DNA of 64,000 nucleotides from Denitrobacterium detoxificans (GTDB taxonomy: Bacteria; Actinomycetota; Coriobacteriia; Coriobacteriales; Eggerthellaceae). Below are positions 25,323 through 34,174 of this stretch, one piece after another. The notes under the pieces were generated by a model. The model was given only the letters and a program-made list of their open reading frames with translations. It searched no databases and was not told the origin of the DNA. Position 1 is the stretch's first letter, and each line of letters opens with the position of its first letter. The translations under genes and the position numbers were made by a program. Location of the stretch: contig NZ_CP011402.1 of assembly GCF_001643775.1 (NCBI RefSeq), positions 1,458,432 to 1,522,431 of the forward strand, given 5' to 3'.

Positions 25323-27572
25323 CTAAGGCATAGGATTAGCGCCGGCCGAAGACGCAGTTGAAGCAGTTTTTGCGACCTCGTCGCACCAATCGAGTACATA
25401 AAATGGAACTTGGTCAAAATCAATCGGATCGAGCTGATACAAATAATCGCCACCAATATGGCACGTATCGTCCGCAAAACGCTCCATCACCTTGCCAAGT
25501 GAGTTCAATGTAGGGTCGCGCTTAAGCATCATCCTAATTAGCTGGAGCTTCTCATATGGAGCAGTCGTAGAACGATACACTGAGAGAAGGTGAGGAATAT
25601 TCGCATGGTACGTCTCAACGGTCGCCCAATAGTCGAACGATATTCCAAGTTCTTTCTCTACCAGATTTTGACAAATGGCAACCGAATAAGAGCCATCCGA
25701 GACACTAGACCAATTACGGCGCAAGCAGACTTCAGAGGTATCGCGCCCATGAACTATCTCCGAAAGCAAACTAAACGAAATGCCCCACCGAGTGCGTTTG
25801 TCAAATTGGCTCTTCCGTAGCATTTCGCAAAGCGAACGAAGGTAAATCAATCCAATGATCAAATCCTTACCTGATGAATCGCTAATTCTCTTCTTTAGCA
25901 TCTCAACATAAGGTCGGAAGGTTTCATCCGAAATCGAACTTCCCGACAATTCCCCGTGTGAATTGCAGCTAAGATACCAGAGAGCTTTTCGTCTAGCAGG
26001 AAAATGTTTCTTGGTGATTTTCGCAAGCTCCGATACAACAAGATAATCATGAGTTAGCAGCAGAATTGTTCTCGACCCACTCAGCAACAACTTTGAAAAG
26101 ACGCTCGACTTTGTCGAGAACAGCATATACAGAATCGCAAATCGCTTGTCGATATCGAAAGAAGAAATTGGATCGTCGAACACGATTATTCCGCCAGACT
26201 TGGTCGTCGCCTGCAAGGCAAACAAGGCCAAGGAAAAGGCGTTACGCTCTCCATAACTTAACGCCGCAGCAACATCTCGAACTTCGTGCTTAGAACCACT
26301 AGCAGGACAATCAGCAACAAGCAGCACCTTGGCTTCAGCTTTTGAAATTGAATTTCGGATTTCAACGTGATACCGATAGCCGCACATATGCAAAAAGTCA
26401 TTAATCTCATTCTCGCGGCCTTTTATATTAGCCGCTGCCTGAGAAAGCAATTGCTTGGACAAGCTTTCTAATTCTGCATGTTTAGAGCAAACGTCATGAA
26501 CAGCGCGCACGATACCGTCCAACGCGCTCTGTTGCAGACTTTTCTTGCCGGAAACCTTTTTTCTAAAAAGCTTGCAAGATGCAAGAACGAGAGCAGAATC
26601 CGACAGCTCTTTAACAAGAACCGCTGCTTCCATACATCTTTCCTCGCGCAGGGACGATTCCATTCGCGAAATCGCTTCCCGAACCGCAATAGCATCCACG
26701 GAGAGAGAACAAAGATATTCTAAATCGCCTTGGGAGGGAGCCGAGCTTGGCGACATTATTCTCCGTGAGTTATTAACTATATCACGCGAAAAAATATCCT
26801 CATGATCCTCAAAAAGCGTCGCAAGTCTATGCCAAGAATTAACACTCGACTCTTCGAGGCCATCATCAAAGTCAAAACACTCAATAACCTTTGCGCTATC
26901 ATCATTGCCGCAATACGGACATAAACCCGTCGTTTTAGGTTCGGGATGACTTTTGTGCCACTTCAACCATATAGCCTGTTCAGATAGGCTCATACTGCCC
27001 ACAACCGGCTTAAGCGCGGACGGCAGCGGACCAATGAGCGCGCCCGACTTAAAGGCCTTGAACGGCTGACTCGCCTTGCTAACCTTACCAGGAGCCGCCT
27101 TACCGATTCCTTTTACGATCAAATCAAGATCCGAACGCAAAGCATCCGCATCAGGGGAAGCCAATACCCGTCGCAGCTTCATAAGCAACTTATCTCTTGC
27201 GCGTTCGCTCTTTTCGAAGGAAGCATCGCGTACATATAACTCATACGCGCCTTCCTGAACCGAACTTTCGGTAAAACAGTGTGAGTCAATCCATTCTTTG
27301 TTAAAGACCTCGAGGCGTTTTACGTTGCGAGAGCAATTTACCGACGGTTTAAACTTCTCATCTCCGGTTTCTGCATAGTCGAACGAGTACAGAGACTCAA
27401 ACGCCTCGGGGGTTTTTAAATTTACATACGAAAGAGCCCTCGTAATCGTTGTTTTACCAGTGCCATTTTTGGCAAAGAAGACATTTAGCGCTTGCTCTTT
27501 GATCACGAGAGGACACGATTTAACAATATTGCGGCAATTAGATAGCTCAATTTCGTAGTCGCTTTTCGCCAT
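25323..27572 (-). CDS. AAA_13-type ATPase resembling PrrC/RloC anticodon nucleases
   Basis: A 749-residue cytoplasmic ABC-type ATPase. Walker A is AKNGTGKTT (residues 34-42). A zinc-binding CPYCG lies near 218, followed by a helical region. The ABC signature LSYGERNAFS is at 438-447 and Walker B IIVFDDPISSFD at 462-473. This architecture is that of AAA_13 proteins, including PrrC and RloC, which are linked to type I restriction loci and cut tRNA during phage infection. The C-terminal 200 residues carry R579-x3-E583 and His608, reminiscent of the PrrC R-x3-E...H set but with different spacing. Nuclease activity is therefore a hypothesis. GAGGGAG precedes the ATG at 27572. The base composition is AT-rich. 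Confidence 0.75.
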   Translation of the reverse strand: MAKSDYEIELSNCRNIVKSCPLVIKEQALNVFFAKNGTGKTTITRALSYVNLKTPEAFESLYSFDYAETGDEKFKPSVNCSRNVKRLEVFNKEWIDSHCFTESSVQEGAYELYVRDASFEKSERARDKLLMKLRRVLASPDADALRSDLDLIVKGIGKAAPGKVSKASQPFKAFKSGALIGPLPSALKPVVGSMSLSEQAIWLKWHKSHPEPKTTGLCPYCGNDDSAKVIECFDFDDGLEESSVNSWHRLATLFEDHEDIFSRDIVNNSRRIMSPSSAPSQGDLEYLCSLSVDAIAVREAISRMESSLREERCMEAAVLVKELSDSALVLASCKLFRKKVSGKKSLQQSALDGIVRAVHDVCSKHAELESLSKQLLSQAAANIKGRENEINDFLHMCGYRYHVEIRNSISKAEAKVLLVADCPASGSKHEVRDVAAALSYGERNAFSLALFALQATTKSGGIIVFDDPISSFDIDKRFAILYMLFSTKSSVFSKLLLSGSRTILLLTHDYLVVSELAKITKKHFPARRKALWYLSCNSHGELSGSSISDETFRPYVEMLKKRISDSSGKDLIIGLIYLRSLCEMLRKSQFDKRTRWGISFSLLSEIVHGRDTSEVCLRRNWSSVSDGSYSVAICQNLVEKELGISFDYWATVETYHANIPHLLSVYRSTTAPYEKLQLIRMMLKRDPTLNSLGKVMERFADDTCHIGGDYLYQLDPIDFDQVPFYVLDWCDEVAKTASTASSAGANPMP

Positions 27573-27834
27573 TTCTCCCTCAATCCCCTGTAGACCTTCG
27601 AATCGATTCATATGCCAAAGAAATACATTTGTGGTTATTTATTATTCCACTCATACTCTTTCATTCAATGCGAAACCCAGGAAATACTGCCAGTGGCTAT
27701 ATTGCGGAAACGAATGAAAACGAGAGAGCTAACGGATTTGGAGGTCTAAACGGACCAGTTTTAATGGCGGACAAAGCGCATTGCCAAAATCTAATGTCCG
27801 TTCAACATCCCATAGATTAGCTTTTTGAATAAAG

Positions 27835-28115
27835 CTAGACATAATAGCGCCCCACTTCCCAATGTCTGTACGTCAACATCGAATTCGCGAATAGGCGGAT
27901 GCCGCAATCGTAGTTGAAGGTCTTGGGCTCGAACTCGTAGGTGATGGCACCGGTCTTGTACCCCACGTTGCGGGTGTAGTCGCCGAGGCCGGTGACGGAG
28001 ATCTTCGGGATGAGGATCTCCTTAGCGTTGTGGCCGGCGCGGACCATGCGGCGGCCGGAGTTGAGAATGCCCGAGCGGACGCCCTCTGGTACACCTCGTC
28101 GATGACCGAGGTGTA
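27835..28115 (-). pseudogene. Remnant of a phage major capsid gene
   Basis: Two short frames carry adjoining pieces of a phage capsid protein. One reads YTSVIDEVYQRASARA; the other, shifted frame reads MVRAGHNAKEILIPKIS and continues through TGLGDYTRNVGYKTGAIT to YDCGIRLFA. After IRLFA the similarity to capsid proteins, as I know them, stops and an unrelated tail follows. The gene has therefore lost its 3' part and carries at least one internal frameshift. It is fused upstream to a truncated scaffold gene. Confidence 0.65.
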
Positions 28116-28477
28116 GCCTTGAGCTTGTCCACGACGTTGTCGTGGTCTGCGAGGAGCGCGCATGCCGCCTTCACATTGCGCACGCCCGCGAGCTGCAGCT
28201 TGAAATCGATGCGGTCGCTCTCGCCCTGGGCCTTGAGCTCGGCGATCTCGCCGCGCAGCTGCTCGGCCGTTTCGGCGTTCTTGGCGGCTTCGGCCACCTG
28301 CGCCTCAAGGGCCGCGATCTTCTCGTCTCGCTCGGCTATCTGCTTCTCGTAGTCGGAAGTATCGCCGTCTATCTGCGACTGACCCTGCTGCGTTTCCTGC
28401 CGCTCTTGGCCCTGCTGTTGCGAAGTGTCCTGCGCACCCTGCGTGGCTTCCTGACTGCCATTGGTCTCACCGTCCAT
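28116..28477 (-). pseudogene. Truncated phage scaffold-like gene
   Basis: From the ATG at 28477 (AGGCAGGA upstream), about 120 residues encode a Gln/Glu-rich start (MDGETNGSQEATQGAQ), a coiled coil (ERDEKIAALEAQVAEAAKNA) and VKAACALLADHDNVVDKLKA, as in DUF4355/GP20-type scaffold proteins. It then runs out of frame into the capsid remnant, so its C-terminus is deleted. An imperfect hairpin with ATGCCCG/CGGGCAT arms (28522-28549) precedes it. Only these two phage genes remain, evidence of an eroded prophage. Confidence 0.6.
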
Positions 28478-28587
28478 GTTCCTGCCTGCCTTTCGTCTCG
28501 TAAGGCGGGCAGAGACGAACAATGCCCGCACCTTTACCGGTACGGGCATCGTCTTGGGGTGCCACAAGATGGAGTGCTTACCAAAGA

Positions 28588-29490
28588 TTAGGCAATAACC
28601 AGCGGGCCCTCTTCATCAGAACCTTCGTCCTTCGTATCATCGTTGATCTGAGGCATCAGTCTTTCGCGAAACTCACTAGATTCGATAGGGACAAATTGCC
28701 CATTCTCATAGAGGCTTCGTCCAAGTATCAGCTCTAAGTTCGCAATCTGAGCAGCGTCAAATAGCTTAACGTCCCCTTCGAGGATTCTGTTCACACCGTC
28801 AATTAGTTCCCGAGAAGACAGCCTGTTGACCGTTTCTTGCCAGCCTAAGTAGCCACCAGCAATACCGTCATCAGCAATCTTCGCAGTCGATAGTTTCTTG
28901 ATTCTTTCGGCAAGCATCGAGGCAAGTATCGCGATTTCAACAAGCGTCTTCTGAGCCTCCTCGCTGCTCATGTTCTCACGATATCCTTCATAGGCGGTAT
29001 CGAGCTCTGCCGAGATAGCCTTCGGGTCAATTTGCAGGCTTGCTTCGGCAAGCTGCAGAGTCATAGGACGCTCAACCTGCTTGTTTTTAGACTTCTTTCC
29101 AATTCCCTTAAAGAAGCTAGCAATGTTACCAAAGAAACCCTTTACCCCTGGCACAGCAGCTGTCTCCCACCAGTGCTGCACATGTGGAGATGCAGCAGCA
29201 ATTAGGGATATGAGCATCGCAGCCAATGCTTCTCCAGCCAATTGGGCAAGCTCCTGCTGTTCTGGGGTGAGTTCAACCTCTCTGCGCTCATAGTCATATT
29301 CGTAGTCGTACTGATCGCGTTCGGCATAACGGTCGCGTAGTTCGTCTTCGTCCACTTCGCGCATCTTCGCGTGTGCTTTGAGATTCCCGTCATCGTCATA
29401 AAGAAGGCCACGCTTGTAGTCGGGATCATCGGCAGCGTCTGCCATATGCAGGTTATCGTCGTATTCCACCTCGTATAGCTTTTTTGCCAT
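28588..29490 (-). CDS. Unknown protein at the end of the restriction operon
   Basis: A 300-residue protein with an acidic, Tyr-rich N-terminus (residues 15-75), a hydrophobic stretch around 85-105 (ALAAMLISLIAAASPHV), a basic patch (KGIGKKSKNKQ) and a helical C-terminal half. I recognise no family. GAAAGG precedes the ATG at 29490. It starts 23 bases after the nuclease-like gene and so is probably the last member of the hsd operon. It may be a partner or regulator of that nuclease. Confidence 0.6.
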   Translation of the reverse strand: MAKKLYEVEYDDNLHMADAADDPDYKRGLLYDDDGNLKAHAKMREVDEDELRDRYAERDQYDYEYDYERREVELTPEQQELAQLAGEALAAMLISLIAAASPHVQHWWETAAVPGVKGFFGNIASFFKGIGKKSKNKQVERPMTLQLAEASLQIDPKAISAELDTAYEGYRENMSSEEAQKTLVEIAILASMLAERIKKLSTAKIADDGIAGGYLGWQETVNRLSSRELIDGVNRILEGDVKLFDAAQIANLELILGRSLYENGQFVPIESSEFRERLMPQINDDTKDEGSDEEGPLVIA

Positions 29491-29513
29491 GATTCGACCT
29501 TTCAAAATGAACG

Positions 29514-30743
29514 CTAGGCATGCAAGTTAAAAACTTGTACTGTGACATGCATGATTCGTTCGTCATATTTGTTCTGTATTTTGCAATACCACTGAGAATG
29601 CTTCGGCCGCCCTTCCTGTATCGACACTTCGTCAAGCGCATCCTGGACTGCATCAAGCACAGTTTCGAAATTCTTGATGTCTTTGTTGAAGACAATGACG
29701 CTGACCTTTGTATCCCGCCAAGTGGTGTAAGAAAAGAGCTGATCAATTGCAGCGAGAAAAGCCTTTCTGCCGTGCCAGATCTTGCATTCTGCAATATAAG
29801 CCGCATGACCCTCGAATGGCACGTTGATATCGGTCTTTCCCTTCTTGCGAAACGTCTCACCAGTCGCATTCTCGTAATGAGTGTTAAGAACCGAAAGGAT
29901 ATGGTCTCGAAGCTGCTCCTCGCCAAAGGACACATAAGAGCCGGGAGCTTGTTCCATTATCGAACAACAGCTGTCTATAATTTCGGTAATGTGCTCATAG
30001 TCGACGTCAGCGATACAGTACGACTCTCCCTGCTCAGACGGTCGAGGCATATTAAAAACAAGCTTCTTCTTTCTCGGGAGGGATACAGGCTTCGCCATGG
30101 GGGCGTCTTTCACCCGACGGAGCGGTAGGTTAAGCCCTTGCCGTATGGACGCGAATTTGTCGAGCTCGGAAATACGCTTATCAACCGCCTGCTCGACCTG
30201 CTGCCGCAAAGAATCATTAAACTGCTTGGCGTCCATCCTGATGTGCTCCGCAGCGGTTACGTAGTCTCCGACCTCTTCCTGGAAATGCTTCCGAATGCCA
30301 TCTGCAGTCGCTTCACGTTGTGTCACTTCATAAACGAGAACAAAATAGCCGACGCCATCCTTATTCGGCCTATCCAACCTTTCAATTTCAAAAGTCCTCA
30401 ATGTGTGTGTCATCGGGGTCACCTTGAAGAGCTCGGGGTCGCCCGTGTAAGGCACCATGCATGTCGCCCTGAACCCCGCGACGTCGAAATACTTAGGCTC
30501 AGAGGGATCCATGCGAGACCAGTGGTTGTATTCCTGCAGCGTCTTTTCATCGAGCTCCAGCTGCATACTCTCAGGATAGATGGCGAGACAATCGATCTCG
30601 TATTGCGAGACATAATAGTCGATCCAAGCATCGCGATCGGTCTTATCCATCCTCTCGGCCGACAATGATGCTATCTCCTGACGCATCCTCGCATGATGAG
30701 CCTTGAATACGTCGACGGTCAGATTCCCATGAAAGCACTGCAT
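29514..30743 (-). CDS. Probable PD-(D/E)XK nuclease linked to hsdR
   Basis: A protein of about 409 residues. The C-terminal 130 residues look like a PD-(D/E)XK endonuclease: TDINVPFEG with Asp305, then AAYIAECKIWHG with Glu319 and Lys321, followed by FLAAIDQLFSYTTWRDTK. The N-terminal 200 residues are helical and unassigned. The frame is open to an ATG at 30770, which would overlap hsdR by 17 bases. The ATG at 30743, 11 bases past the hsdR stop and with GAGGAATAGG upstream, is preferred. The position suggests an accessory effector of the restriction system. Confidence 0.65.
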   Translation of the reverse strand: MQCFHGNLTVDVFKAHHARMRQEIASLSAERMDKTDRDAWIDYYVSQYEIDCLAIYPESMQLELDEKTLQEYNHWSRMDPSEPKYFDVAGFRATCMVPYTGDPELFKVTPMTHTLRTFEIERLDRPNKDGVGYFVLVYEVTQREATADGIRKHFQEEVGDYVTAAEHIRMDAKQFNDSLRQQVEQAVDKRISELDKFASIRQGLNLPLRRVKDAPMAKPVSLPRKKKLVFNMPRPSEQGESYCIADVDYEHITEIIDSCCSIMEQAPGSYVSFGEEQLRDHILSVLNTHYENATGETFRKKGKTDINVPFEGHAAYIAECKIWHGRKAFLAAIDQLFSYTTWRDTKVSVIVFNKDIKNFETVLDAVQDALDEVSIQEGRPKHSQWYCKIQNKYDERIMHVTVQVFNLHA

Positions 30744-30753
30744 CGAAATCAAC

Positions 30754-33700
30754 CTATTCCTCGTCCGCATTGCACCTGCGATACACGAGCGGAAGCAAGT
30801 CGTTGTTCATGATCCGCATGTACGTATCGGGATTCTCGTTGAAACTCTCGTACATATCCTGGCTATCGGACAGAATCGCCATCAGGGCATTCATGAGCAC
30901 ATCGCCGAAAATGGCACGCAGGTCGTTCATCGAATTCGTCCGCGCGCGCTGCACGAACTCCTCGTCCTCGCAGACCTTATCGGCAACCGCCTTCATGATC
31001 TTGTCCGCTTCGGTCCACTGAGCGCCAAACGCATCGTTCAGATGGTCAATCAGCACGCTCAGGAGTTCTTCTTCCTCATCCTTCGCAACGCCGGCATTCG
31101 CACCACCGTTATGCAGCTCCTCACTCTGCAGTTTGATGGCCTTCGTGCCCTTGTCCTCGATGCGCAGGTACTCAAGCTCCACCTTGTCGCGCAAATCGGG
31201 TGTACTACCCGTATCTAAGAACAGCTTCTTCACCAGGAAGCCCGCATACACGAACAGCTCGTGCAAATCCCTATCGCCCAGACTGATCATCTGGGTAATA
31301 AACGAATACGAGCGCAAGAACTTTCGCAACAGCGCCTTGAACTGACGCTTCGGCGTGTCATCCAGCGCCTTCCAACGATCGACGGCAGGCTGCAACTTGG
31401 CCTCCACCTTACGCGACACGCTATCAGTATCCACCTCGCCAAAGTAAATCTGCGCGACCGCCTCGACTTCGCTGTAGTCGTACACGTGGAACCCATCCAG
31501 GCGCTCCTGCAGGTTGTAAATCACATCGGGGTCAGTCGCAGCATCAAGCTCGGTAACCTCGTAGTAATTCGAGAAGCTCGCGCGAATGGAATCCCAATCG
31601 TTCGCAAAGTCCAGCACGAACGTGCGCTTGCCAGGAATGGAGCATGTGCGATTCAAGCGACTCAGCGTCTGAACAGCCGCAACGCCTGTAAGCATCTTGT
31701 CCACGTACATGGCGCACAGCTTCGGCTGATCGAAGCCCGTCTGGTACTTGTTCGCGCACACGATAATGCGCTTTTCGTCGGAGTCGAATAGCTCGGTCGT
31801 GCGCGTTTCGGGGACGCCATTCACCTTGGCCTCGGTAATTTCCTCGCCATCAACGTCCAGCTTGCCCGAGAACGCCACCATGACCTGGCAGGCATACTTC
31901 CGCTGCTCGATGTACTCCACCATAGCCAGATACAGGCGATACGCCATGGGGCGACTCCAGGTGACCACCATGGCCTTCGAGCGACCACCCAGCACGCCTT
32001 CCACGTCGTTCATAAAGTGCTCGACGATAATCTGTGCCTTCTGGGAAATCATCGCAGGATTCCAATCCACGATGCCCATGAGCGCCCTGTTGGCCTTCAT
32101 TTCCTTATATCGCGGATCGTCGGAAATCGTCTTGACCAACCGGAAATAGCTCTCGAAGCAGGTGTAATTCTCGAGCACATCCAGAATGAAGCCCTCGTCA
32201 ATTGCCTGCTTCATCGAATACAAGTGGAACGGACGCGGAATGAGCAGCCCGTCCTTGTCGCGCTTGCAAGCGTCGTCACGCATGCCAAACACCTCGAGCG
32301 TGGCAGCCTTCGGCGTAGCCGTGAACGCGAAGAAGCTCAGGTTGGGAATATGCCCCTGCGCCTTCATCTCACGGGCAAGCTCGTCTTCGTTATCCCAGGG
32401 CTCGTCGGGGTCGAGGTCGCGATCGATAAGCGCCATCTTCATCTTAGCGTTGGCCTTGCCCGACTGCGAAGAGTGAGCCTCGTCGATAATGACTGCGAAC
32501 TTCTTTCCGCTGACCTTGGTCTCGCTGCAGATGTACGGGAACTTCTGGATAGTCGACGTGATGATCTGCGCGCCAGAATTCAGCGCCTCGCGCAAGCCCG
32601 CAGAGCCATCTTCCTCGCGAATGCGCACCACCACGCCACGCTTATGCTCCACGGAGTCGATGGTCTCGGAGAGCTGCGCGTCCAAGTTGCGTCGGTCGGT
32701 AAGGATTACCACGGTATCGAATACGGGTTTGTCATCGGCATCGTGAAGCGACTGCAAATGATGCGCCAGCCACGCAATCGAGTTCGACTTACCGGAACCT
32801 GCCGAATGCTGAATGAGATAGCTGCGACCCGCACCATGCTCACGCGCATCGGCGACCAGCTTACGCACCGCATCGAGCTGATGGAAGCGTGGGAAGATGA
32901 TGCGCTTCATGGCCTTCGTATCGGGGTCGTACTCCACGCGAATGAATCGCTGGATGATGTCAAGCAGACTGTCGGGCGCCAGGATTTCGCGATACAGGTA
33001 CTCGGTGCGGTAGCCCTCGGGATTGACCGGGTTACCCGCGCCATTCATGCCATTGCCGCGGTTGAACGGCAGGAAGAACGACTTGCCATTCGCCAGCCAC
33101 GTGCACATCTCCACGGTCTCGGAATCGAGCGCGAAATGGACAAGTGCACGACGGTTGGGCTTAAACAGCAATTCCTTCGGACTGCGGTCGGTCTTATACT
33201 GGCACACCGCATGCTCGGTACGCTGACCGGTGTTGTTGTTCTTCAGCTCCATCGTGACCACAGGAATGCCATTCAGGAAGAGAACGACGTCAACCGAATT
33301 GTTCAGGTCATCAGGCAGCGTGCCATACCGCAGCTGACGCACGACCTCGAAGCGATTCATCTTGTAGCGCGTCCACGCATCGGGATTCTTTTCGGAGGCG
33401 GGTTTGAAGAAGCACAGACGGAACTGCGCACCCGGCGCCATGCGAATGCCATGACGCAGCACGTTGAGTGCTCCCCCACGGTCATCATGAGGCTCAAGCT
33501 CATCGCACAAACGCTTGAGGAACTTCTCCTGCGTATGGGAACCGTAGAGCTTTTCGATCTTGGCCCATTCTTCAGGCTGCGTTTCCTTGACGAACGATAC
33601 AAGTGAATCGACCTTGAGGGCAAGATTGCGGACGTAGTCAGCCTGTGCCTGCGCATTATTGGCGAAAGCGCTCCAACCGGCCTCCCACAGGAAATGCTCT

Positions 33701-33831
33701 ACCTCGTCTTCGAAATCCCGTTCGGACATGCCGCCAAGCGACTTGTATTCGTAGGCCTTATCGCCCTCGAGCATGACGTCGCCATCCTTGAGCGAGTTCG
33801 CCAAGCTATCGTCAAACGGTTCACCGATCAT
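30754..33831 (-). CDS. hsdR: Type I restriction enzyme, R subunit
   Basis: DNA-translocating and cleaving subunit, 1025 residues. The N-terminal nuclease site has Asp181 and ELK at 195-197 (VDVVLFLNG, VVTMELKN). The SF2 motor follows: SAGSGKS (343-349), LTDRRNLD, IIDEAHSSQSG (450-457), FFAFTATPK and a late QTGFDQPKL motif. GGGAG lies seven bases before the ATG. With hsdM and hsdS upstream on the same strand, it should form a complete system that cuts unmodified DNA. Confidence 0.95.
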   Translation of the reverse strand: MIGEPFDDSLANSLKDGDVMLEGDKAYEYKSLGGMSERDFEDEVEHFLWEAGWSAFANNAQAQADYVRNLALKVDSLVSFVKETQPEEWAKIEKLYGSHTQEKFLKRLCDELEPHDDRGGALNVLRHGIRMAPGAQFRLCFFKPASEKNPDAWTRYKMNRFEVVRQLRYGTLPDDLNNSVDVVLFLNGIPVVTMELKNNNTGQRTEHAVCQYKTDRSPKELLFKPNRRALVHFALDSETVEMCTWLANGKSFFLPFNRGNGMNGAGNPVNPEGYRTEYLYREILAPDSLLDIIQRFIRVEYDPDTKAMKRIIFPRFHQLDAVRKLVADAREHGAGRSYLIQHSAGSGKSNSIAWLAHHLQSLHDADDKPVFDTVVILTDRRNLDAQLSETIDSVEHKRGVVVRIREEDGSAGLREALNSGAQIITSTIQKFPYICSETKVSGKKFAVIIDEAHSSQSGKANAKMKMALIDRDLDPDEPWDNEDELAREMKAQGHIPNLSFFAFTATPKAATLEVFGMRDDACKRDKDGLLIPRPFHLYSMKQAIDEGFILDVLENYTCFESYFRLVKTISDDPRYKEMKANRALMGIVDWNPAMISQKAQIIVEHFMNDVEGVLGGRSKAMVVTWSRPMAYRLYLAMVEYIEQRKYACQVMVAFSGKLDVDGEEITEAKVNGVPETRTTELFDSDEKRIIVCANKYQTGFDQPKLCAMYVDKMLTGVAAVQTLSRLNRTCSIPGKRTFVLDFANDWDSIRASFSNYYEVTELDAATDPDVIYNLQERLDGFHVYDYSEVEAVAQIYFGEVDTDSVSRKVEAKLQPAVDRWKALDDTPKRQFKALLRKFLRSYSFITQMISLGDRDLHELFVYAGFLVKKLFLDTGSTPDLRDKVELEYLRIEDKGTKAIKLQSEELHNGGANAGVAKDEEEELLSVLIDHLNDAFGAQWTEADKIMKAVADKVCEDEEFVQRARTNSMNDLRAIFGDVLMNALMAILSDSQDMYESFNENPDTYMRIMNNDLLPLVYRRCNADEE

Positions 33832-33897
33832 GCGTTTTCTCCCATTCGGTATGGCTGCTATCTTCCGAGAAGCAGCAACCTAAACGCTCTTATTATC

Positions 33898-33927
33898 CGG
33901 GCTTGCGCAAATACATACGCAAGCCCG
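33898..33927. other. Hairpin between the hsdS remnant and hsdR
   Basis: CGGGCTTGCG (33898-33907) and CGCAAGCCCG (33918-33927) pair perfectly around a 10-base loop. There is no T run on either side, so it may be an RNA-stabilising or partial-termination hairpin inside the hsd operon. The rest of the gap before hsdR shows nothing further. Confidence 0.5.
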
Positions 33928-34006
33928 TAAAACACCAATATACGAATTATAGCTATGTATGATACCGCAACTGTACCTAAAATCGGACACACATACGGCA
34001 AGAGGC

Positions 34007-34138
34007 CTAATCGACGCCCGGAACCTTGAACTTGCCCGTCACGGCCTCAGAAATGAGTGACTTACGATACTCGCACATGAGAACTTCTACGTTGTCCTCA
34101 AAGTTTCTCTCCGTAGCTTTTGACAAACTCGTAGCCAT
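34007..34138 (-). pseudogene. 3' remnant of a second hsdS gene
   Basis: Forty-three codons ending CEYRKSLISEAVTGKFKVPGVD. The last 20 or so residues match the C-terminus of the intact HsdS (LREYRKSLISEAVTGKFKVP) almost exactly, although the DNA has diverged in codon use. The remnant lies between the DUF262 gene and hsdR, so the DUF262 gene is bracketed by two copies of the hsdS 3' end. A short peptide could still be made from the ATG at 34138. Confidence 0.7.
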
Positions 34139-34174
34139 ATAGGAAACCGACACCATAGTCAGTCCCTTCAGTCA

